A stretch of 64,000 bases of DNA from Desmonostoc vinosum HA7617-LM4. GTDB lineage: Bacteria > Cyanobacteriota > Cyanobacteriia > Cyanobacteriales > Nostocaceae. Positions 58,838 to 64,000 of the stretch are shown in pieces (within the stretch, counting starts at the first letter, position 1; each line of letters opens with the position of its first letter). The notes below the pieces were generated by a model that saw only the letters and a program-made list of their open reading frames with translations, was not told where the DNA came from and searched no databases. Both the position numbers and the translations under genes were made by a program. The stretch is from positions 1 to 64,000 of the forward strand of contig JAHHHC010000004.1 of the NCBI GenBank assembly GCA_019359515.1, in the 5' to 3' direction.

Positions 58838-59472
58838 TATTTTTTCCTCCAATCACGCTGTAATTCATCAGCTACACGACAGTAGTCTAACTCCGCCTCC
58901 CGTGCATTTTTTCCTCGCCATTGAGTAATTGCTACACCCTCAAGTGCTGCTCGTTCATGAGCTTTATAAGCACGGATAAGAGTACTAAAAACCGGAATTC
59001 CTAGCCGCGTGAGAGTGTTTTTAGCTTCTAGCGCTTCCCCCAAACTCCGTGTATCAACTTTAGTTAATAGAACTCGATGGGGAGTTCCCACAGGATTGAC
59101 AGCTTCTTTCACTGTCTCAACAAGAATAGCTAAATCCATTGCTGCTGGGGGAGTTGGCAAAACTAGATAATCCGCGATCGCAACTACAGCCGCTAGTGCT
59201 TCCGAGTGTAACGCAGGAGGTGTATCTACTACTACTAAATCGTAACCTGATATCTTTTGTAAATCACCCAAAAGTTTTGGATCGTTTTCTTGAGATAGAT
59301 CAAATCCCATTCCTTGCTGATTGCGTCCACACCACCAACTAGCAGATCCTTGAATATCTGCGTCAATCAAGATCACCTTTTTATTACTAGCAAAGTTTGC
59401 AGCGAGATTTACTGCGGTAGTCGTTTTGCCGACTCCCCCTTTACCGTTGAGAATAGCGATGATTTTTGGCAC
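58837..59472 (-). CDS. mcdA: McdA-like ParA-type ATPase (carboxysome positioning)
   Basis: A 211-residue MinD/ParA family ATPase. Deviant Walker [17 protein letters not shown] with signature Lys11 and Lys16; [14 protein letters not shown]; Walker B-like [13 protein letters not shown]; and [14 protein letters not shown]. Such ATPases bind DNA non-specifically and form gradients that move cargo. The partner is the coiled-coil gene that overlaps its stop codon, not a ParB; no parS-like site is seen. Type 2 McdA proteins keep the classical KGGVGKT motif, as here. Start GTG 59472 with GGAAG about 8 bases upstream. It could instead be a general ParA-like protein. Confidence 0.7.
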   Translation of the reverse strand: MPKIIAILNGKGGVGKTTTAVNLAANFASNKKVILIDADIQGSASWWCGRNQQGMGFDLSQENDPKLLGDLQKISGYDLVVVDTPPALHSEALAAVVAIADYLVLPTPPAAMDLAILVETVKEAVNPVGTPHRVLLTKVDTRSLGEALEAKNTLTRLGIPVFSTLIRAYKAHERAALEGVAITQWRGKNAREAELDYCRVADELQRDWRKK

Positions 59473-59532
59473 TGCTTACTTCCGATGCTGCCTTACAAGA
59501 ATATACCGCTTTGTGTGTCGTTGAGGGAATGG

Positions 59533-59679
59533 GGGGACTGGGGATTGGGGATTGGGGACTGGGGACTGGGGATTGGGGACTGGGGACTGGGGATTGGGGA
59601 TTGGGGATTGGGGATTGGGGATTGGGGACTGGGGACTGGGGATTGGGGATTGGGGACTGGGGATTGGGGACTGGGGATT
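59533..59679 (+). repeat. STRR heptamer array, 21 units of GGGGACT/GGGGATT
   Basis: Twenty-one uninterrupted seven-base units mixing two forms, the longest array here, directly upstream of the minus-strand ParA-like gene. It is followed by TTGTCATTTGTCATT heptamers and TCTCCCTCA nine-mers to 59830. Confidence 0.95.
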
Positions 59680-59858
59680 GGGGAATTGTCATTTGTCATT
59701 TGTAATTGATTATTCTCCGCGTCCCCGCGTCCCCACGTCCCCGCCTCTCCCTCATCTCCCTCATCTCCCTCATCCCCCTCATCCCCCGATTAGTGAGCGA
59801 AGTCGAACCACATCCCCCAACCCCCAACCCAACGCGACGTGCTAACAATAGGAATTAG

Positions 59859-61259
59859 ATGCCCTCAACTCTACGAGCTATGACAACAAATTACAATCTG
59901 CCTGATGGGCCTAAGATGCCATATTATCTACGGCTGATTAAGTTTATTGCTCAGCCAGTGAAATATGTAGAAGATTTTGCCAAAGTTTACGGTGATACTT
60001 TCACGATTTGGGGACGCGGTGACACGCATATGGTGTATTTTAGTCGGCCCCAAGCGCTTGAGCAGATTTTTACTGCTGATTCTAGCCACTTTGAGTCTGG
60101 TAGAGGAAATACAGGTCTAAAATTTTTGCTGGGCGATCGCTCTTTTATGTTAGCGGATGGTGAGCGTCATCAGCGTCAACGTCAACTTTTAGCTCCTCCT
60201 TTTCATGGCGAAAGGATGCGGGCTTATGGTGAGGATATCCGAGAAATTGCTAGACAGGTGAGTAGTGAATGGGCTATTGGTAAGCCTTTTAATATCCGGG
60301 CGTCGATGCAAGAGATTACTTTGCGTGTTATCTTACGGGTTGTGTTTGGTTTAGATGAAGGGCCGCTGTTTGAAGAATTGAGGCGATCGCTAACTTCTCT
60401 ACTAGACTTTATCAGCTCACCCATAATGTCCAGCGCTTTCTTCTTACGGTTCATGCAACGCAGCTTGGGTGAATGGAGTCCTTGGGCTAGGCTTTTGCGA
60501 CAACGCCAAGTAGTGGAGAAATTAATTTATACTTTAATTCGAGAACGTCGGGCTGAATCTTACCAAAATCGTCAAGATATCCTCAGTTTGATGATGGCTG
60601 CTCGTTATGATGATGGGCAACCAATGTCAGATGCAGAATTACACGATGAATTAATGACACTGCTCGTTGCAGGACATGAAACTACTGCTTCAGCATTGAC
60701 ATGGGCTTTTTATTGGATTGATTATTTACCTGAAGTGCGTGAGCAGTTACTACAAGAACTTGCTACCCTTGATGTCAATCCAGATTTGAGTAGCATTGCT
60801 AAATTGCCCTACTTAACAGCAGTTTGTCAAGAAACTTTGCGGATTTATCCAATTGCCATGACTGCTTTCGTGCGAGTTGTCAAAACTCCTATTGAAATTG
60901 GGGGTTATCAATTACCAGAAGGAACGTTAATTATTCCCAGTATTTATTTAGCCCACCATCGAGAAGAAGTTTACCCACAGCCCAAACAATTCAAACCAGA
61001 ACGCTTTTTAGCAAGACAATTTTCCCCATACGAATATTTGCCTTTTGGTGGCGGTAGTCGTCGCTGTATTGGCATGGCATTTGCTCAATATGAAATGAAA
61101 GTTGTTTTGGCGACTATTCTGGCAGATTTTCAAATATCGTTAACTAACAAGCGTCCTGTGCGTCCTGTACGTCGGGGTTTAACTCTAGCCACACCAACAG
61201 GGATGCGGATGATTGCAACGCCTCAAGTAAAGCGTGCTAATACGCCTGTGCTAGTCTAA
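59859..61259 (+). CDS. cytochrome P450 (CYP110-like)
   Basis: A 466-residue soluble P450. Oxygen-binding I-helix motif AGHETTA, ExxR in ETLRIYP, PERF region FKPERFLARQF and haem-binding FGGGSRRCIG with the Cys ligand. The overall sequence resembles the CYP110 group common in Nostoc-type cyanobacteria, which oxidise fatty acids and hydrocarbons. ATG 59859 with AGGA five bases upstream is used; ATG 59880 is an alternative. Redox partners are not encoded nearby. Confidence 0.93.
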   Translation: MPSTLRAMTTNYNLPDGPKMPYYLRLIKFIAQPVKYVEDFAKVYGDTFTIWGRGDTHMVYFSRPQALEQIFTADSSHFESGRGNTGLKFLLGDRSFMLADGERHQRQRQLLAPPFHGERMRAYGEDIREIARQVSSEWAIGKPFNIRASMQEITLRVILRVVFGLDEGPLFEELRRSLTSLLDFISSPIMSSAFFLRFMQRSLGEWSPWARLLRQRQVVEKLIYTLIRERRAESYQNRQDILSLMMAARYDDGQPMSDAELHDELMTLLVAGHETTASALTWAFYWIDYLPEVREQLLQELATLDVNPDLSSIAKLPYLTAVCQETLRIYPIAMTAFVRVVKTPIEIGGYQLPEGTLIIPSIYLAHHREEVYPQPKQFKPERFLARQFSPYEYLPFGGGSRRCIGMAFAQYEMKVVLATILADFQISLTNKRPVRPVRRGLTLATPTGMRMIATPQVKRANTPVLV

Positions 61260-61301
61260 GCAATACTAGTAGACTGTTTCAGCTAAAATAATGCGTTTGT
61301 A

Positions 61302-61350
61302 GTAAGGACTTTAGTCCTTTAATAGGAAAGCACTAAAGTCCTTACTACGA
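61302..61350. repeat. inverted repeat (AAGGACTTTAGTCCTT type)
   Basis: GTAGTAAGGACTTTAGTCC and GGACTTTAGTGC-type words appear on both arms; related to 9735-9820. Confidence 0.65.
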
Positions 61351-61424
61351 ACCCTACAAAATTAATAAGACAGACCACTATAGTAAGCTGGAATCCTAAT
61401 TTAGGTATTGAAGGAAACAGCATT

Positions 61425-62042
61425 ATGTTTCAACCTTTAGTAGAACCGATAAAATTTGAAGAATTCATCGAATGGAAACCAGAAAATGGTCGATATGAAT
61501 TACACAAAGGAGTCATAATAAAAACGCAGCCAACAGGAGAACATGAGTTAGTCAGAGCATTTTTGATTAGAGAACTGAATTTTGAGATTCGCAGATTGAA
61601 GAGAGCTTATGCGATTCTTGGTCAAGCATTAGTCAAATCAGTTGATCAGAAATCTGGGTATATTCCAGATGTATTGGTGTTGAATCTCCCTAACTTGGTT
61701 AACGAACCATTTTGGAAAAAATCATCAACAGTTACTCAAGCAGAATCAATTCCATTAGTAGTGGAAGTTATCAGCACGAATTGGCGGGATGATTATTTCC
61801 TGAAATTTGGTGAGTATGAGGAAGTTGGCATTTTAGAATATTGGATTGTTGATTATGCTGCTTTTGGTGGGAGGCGGTTTATTGGAAATCCTAAACAGCC
61901 TACAATATCAGTCTATGTTTTAGTTGAAGGTGAGTATCAAATTACTCAGTTTCGGGGAAATGACCGCATTCAATCAGCTACTTTTCCAGAACTAAACTTG
62001 ACTGTTGAACAAATTTCTCAGGCTGCTTTAGGAGAGTATTAA
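61425..62042 (+). CDS. Uma2 family (DUF820) putative endonuclease
   Basis: A 205-residue restriction-endonuclease-fold protein. Marks: FEEFIEWKPENGRYELHKGV, PDVLVLN (catalytic Asp region), IPLVVEVISTNW and GILEYWIVDY. The ending is FPELNLTVEQI. AAGGA lies ten bases before the ATG. Distinct in sequence from the member at 39202. Function unproven, probably nuclease-like. Confidence 0.9.
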   Translation: MFQPLVEPIKFEEFIEWKPENGRYELHKGVIIKTQPTGEHELVRAFLIRELNFEIRRLKRAYAILGQALVKSVDQKSGYIPDVLVLNLPNLVNEPFWKKSSTVTQAESIPLVVEVISTNWRDDYFLKFGEYEEVGILEYWIVDYAAFGGRRFIGNPKQPTISVYVLVEGEYQITQFRGNDRIQSATFPELNLTVEQISQAALGEY

Positions 62043-62155
62043 ATAATTCGTAATTCGTAATTCGTAATTAAGTTTTGTAATGGGGATTTCACTCCAACAT
62101 AAAACTTGCCGATTAGAGAATCGGGGGACTTAAATCTACGGAACTTGTTAATTAT
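62041..62155. repeat. dispersed repeat, inverted copy of 31104-31175
   Basis: AATTCGTAATTCGTAATTCG, AAGTTTTGTAATGGGGATTT, AACTTGCCGATTAGAGAATC and GGGGGACTTAAATC in this order; the reverse complement matches 31104-31175. Confidence 0.85.
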
Positions 62156-62730
62156 TCTTGTTTTTGAGCTAGCTGTTGATAATGTTCGCGATCGCGGTAT
62201 TTAATTATTCTCATTGGTTGATTACCAACAATTGCTAAAGCTTCAATATTAGCAGTTACAACCGTACCTGCTGCCACAATTGCCCCGTCTCCAATAGTTA
62301 CTCCTGGGACAATTAAAACATTGCCACCAATCCAAACATTGCGACCAATATTCACAGGTTTATGAATGTAAACGTTATGTTCGTAGGGCAAATCGTTACT
62401 TTGATAGTCATGGTTTGCAGAGAGGACGACAACATTAAATCCAATTGTAGTATTGTCACCAATTGTGATACCACCACGACCATCTAATAAAACATCTGTT
62501 CCAATATAAACTTTATTGCCAAGAGATATATTTTGTGGATGTTCAATTTTAATATCTCTTTTAAACCGAACACCTGAACCGCAAAACTTTAATTTCTCTT
62601 TAATTTCTAAATGCTTGTATCGTCTAATTTTCGATTCTAAATATTCTATCCAAAATACTAAGCGAGGTATAATCTTTTGCTCTAAGAATTGCTCTAATTT
62701 ATGATTAATTTTAAGTTTTATTTGTTTCAT
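62152..62730 (-). CDS. hexapeptide-repeat acyltransferase (WcaF/NodL type)
   Basis: A 192-residue left-handed beta-helix protein. Hexapeptide turns include ISLGNKVYIGTDVLLDG, ITIGDNTTIGFNVVVLSANH and VNIGRNVWIGGNVLIVPGVT, then IGDGAIVAAGTVVT. The active-site His is in SANHDYQ. A basic helical N-terminus precedes it. Acetyl or acyl transfer to a sugar is the usual role; target unknown. AGGGTGA precedes the ATG. Confidence 0.9.
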   Translation of the reverse strand: MKQIKLKINHKLEQFLEQKIIPRLVFWIEYLESKIRRYKHLEIKEKLKFCGSGVRFKRDIKIEHPQNISLGNKVYIGTDVLLDGRGGITIGDNTTIGFNVVVLSANHDYQSNDLPYEHNVYIHKPVNIGRNVWIGGNVLIVPGVTIGDGAIVAAGTVVTANIEALAIVGNQPMRIIKYRDREHYQQLAQKQE

Positions 62731-62836
62731 AACAAGCTTTCACCCTATGAGAAAGAAAAATATAAGTAACAAGGCATCTAATCTTATCCATTAGGGTTCC
62801 CAAATTAGATCAATTTTTCATCAGCATTAGTAACAC

Positions 62837-63691
62837 CTACTTTTTACTTTTCTTACCACGCTGCCAAGTTTGGCTGTTGGGTTGTTTGTTAAATTCTCCT
62901 TTGGGGAAAAGTCGCTGTTCTATCTCTTCATAACTACCCTCAAAATCACAATGACCATAAAGACGACATTGCTGACAATAAATATTTTTGGTGTAGCGTT
63001 CTAAATTCTCGCGATTGAAAAAATAAGGTTTATGGCTGAAGGTACTAGCAACCCACTGCCATGACATATTATTACTAGCTGGGTCGCCATCTAGAAGATG
63101 TTCAAGAAACCATTTAGCTCCAGCTTGCCAACGAATGCGTCGCCAATGAATAATGTATGCTGCTAACCACATGCGTGCATGGTTATGTAGATAGCCAGTT
63201 TCTCGCAAGTCACGGCTGAAACTGTCGATGCAAACTCTGCCTGTAGTTCCTTGGCGGATATCTGCTGACAATTCGGGTGCATATTCACTCCCGCTGTAAC
63301 CAGTTTTGTATTCTTCTTGGTCTTTCCAGATATCATTCCCTAGCTTCAAATACAACCGCTGCCAATAATCGCGCCAGCTTAACTCATTAATTAGTTTTGT
63401 TGCTTCGTCTTGATGTTGTACACGGTCAAGCACAAATTCTCGGATTTCTCGCAAGCTTAAAACGCCATAACGGATGTAAGGCGAAAGTCGCGTCACAGCA
63501 CCTGTGAAAAAGTTACGTGATTGTGCATAGCGCACTGGGTCAATTTGTTGCAGTGCTTTGTGTGCAGCTTTGCGTCCTCCGACAGTTTCGCTAATGTGGT
63601 CATCTCGTTTCACCGCATTTGGAAATTGTTCGCGGAGGTAAGTGATTAACTCATCACGGTTAGTAAATTCGCGTCGCATATCTTTAGTCAT
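62837..63691 (-). CDS. photolyase/cryptochrome-like protein with only the FAD domain
   Basis: A 284-residue protein that lacks the N-terminal antenna domain of photolyases. It keeps the FAD-binding half: SPYIRYGVLSLREI, ELSWRDYWQRL, TTGRVCIDSFSRDLRETGYL, NHARMWLAAY and LLDGDPASNNMSWQWVAST. The C-terminus has a Cys cluster, IYCQQCRLYGHCDFEG (C-x2-C-x5-C), and a basic tail. Such short family members may repair DNA or bind FAD in signalling; function is unsettled. GAGGA five bases before ATG 63691 selects it over the TTG at 63694. It lies 76 bases downstream of the small gene at 63768. Confidence 0.85.
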   Translation of the reverse strand: MTKDMRREFTNRDELITYLREQFPNAVKRDDHISETVGGRKAAHKALQQIDPVRYAQSRNFFTGAVTRLSPYIRYGVLSLREIREFVLDRVQHQDEATKLINELSWRDYWQRLYLKLGNDIWKDQEEYKTGYSGSEYAPELSADIRQGTTGRVCIDSFSRDLRETGYLHNHARMWLAAYIIHWRRIRWQAGAKWFLEHLLDGDPASNNMSWQWVASTFSHKPYFFNRENLERYTKNIYCQQCRLYGHCDFEGSYEEIEQRLFPKGEFNKQPNSQTWQRGKKSKK

Positions 63692-63767
63692 CAAAATCCT
63701 CAGTTAAATTAGCTACACATTCTCAACTTACTTTTTGATCGCTTTAACTAAATCTTGGATCGCTTAT

Positions 63768-63968
63768 TCATTTCACTGTTGATAAATGCCATCCGCCTAT
63801 ATGTATCTCTTTCCCTTCACCAATGTTGACGTTGTATTTGCCTAGTTGCGATACAATTTGGCGATCGCCTGCCAGAAGTAGCTGACGTAAAAATTTTATA
63901 TCCTCATCAGTTTGCTGTCCAATTTCAACTCGATGCAGAGTTTCTTGGATCTGCTGCGTATGTGTCAT
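63768..63968 (-). CDS. lone, truncated effector-associated-type domain
   Basis: A 66-residue protein. Residues 1-57 (TQQIQETLHRVEIGQQTDED, then QLGKYNVNIGEGKEIHIG) read like the small domain found at the N-terminus of many Nostocales NTPase, TIR, caspase-like and WD40 conflict proteins (effector-associated domain type). Here there is no effector: after EIHIG the frame goes GWHLSTVK and stops. The usual continuation would be IGDRIYQ; changing a base or two near 63805 restores IGD-x-IYQ, so it looks like a frameshifted relic. AGGT six bases before the ATG suggests it is still translatable. Confidence 0.6.
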   Translation of the reverse strand: MTHTQQIQETLHRVEIGQQTDEDIKFLRQLLLAGDRQIVSQLGKYNVNIGEGKEIHIGGWHLSTVK

Positions 63969-64000
63969 TGAATACCTGTAACCAATAGAATTGTAATTAA

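Overview
The window looks like chromosomal DNA from a filamentous, heterocyst-forming cyanobacterium (Nostocales type). The palindrome GCGATCGC (HIP1) is scattered throughout. Long heptamer arrays of the CCCCA(A/G)T type, described from heterocystous strains as STRR repeats, occur many times. Gene content is cyanobacterial: carboxysome shell proteins, a phycobilin lyase, a PfaA/HglE-type polyketide synthase, DevB/DevC exporter parts and a PEP-CTERM protein. Housekeeping genes (purA, rplY, pcrA) argue against a plasmid, although one gene resembles a plasmid replication protein. I found no tRNA, rRNA, CRISPR array or intact transposase.

Layout. 1-5.5 kb (minus): a truncated KS-AT-ACP-ACP polyketide synthase with a small gene upstream. 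6.1-7.5 kb: a ParB-methylase chimera. 8.5-18.5 kb (plus): a block for envelope lipid or polysaccharide work, with DevB-like and DevC-like exporter subunits (no DevA ATPase), a sugar epimerase, a GT2, a secreted DUF2141 protein, two tandem paralogous membrane glycosyltransferases and a GT4. 18.9-21.4 kb (minus): GMC oxidoreductase and SDR. 21.9-30.6 kb: TPR lipoprotein-like or secreted protein, cpcT, Nfu scaffold, GH57 glycosidase, PcrA helicase, class II amidotransferase. 30.7-36 kb: fasciclin protein, small membrane protein, a double-glycine peptide precursor, zinc-ribbon protein, PEP-CTERM protein and a lone receiver. 36-44.3 kb: rplY, purA, an I36-like inhibitor, Uma2, a CyRepA1-like protein and a Tat-exported carbonic anhydrase. 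44.8-55.5 kb: Ser/Thr kinase with ten TPRs, a rhomboid lacking its catalytic residues, a receiver, a phosphoribosyltransferase, two small unknowns, an adenosine deaminase-like enzyme and a hybrid histidine kinase. 56-59.5 kb: ccmK4 and ccmK3, an alpha/beta hydrolase, and a ParA-like/coiled-coil pair that I read as the McdA/McdB carboxysome-positioning system. 59.9-64 kb: cytochrome P450, Uma2, hexapeptide acyltransferase, an antenna-less photolyase-like protein and a lone, damaged effector-associated-type domain.

How genes may work together. The PKS, DevBC pair, glycosyltransferases and oxidoreductases fit building and export of an envelope lipid or glycolipid; this is inference from neighbourhood. 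ccmK3/ccmK4 plus McdAB would join shell composition and carboxysome placement in one locus. The exported carbonic anhydrase also belongs to inorganic-carbon handling but lies far away.

The most striking non-genic signal is repeat invasion. Heptamer arrays fill most intergenic gaps, form the C-terminal tails of at least five proteins, sit inside two large reading frames (PKS linker and CyRepA1) and abut start codons. Several other dispersed families are shared between distant gaps.
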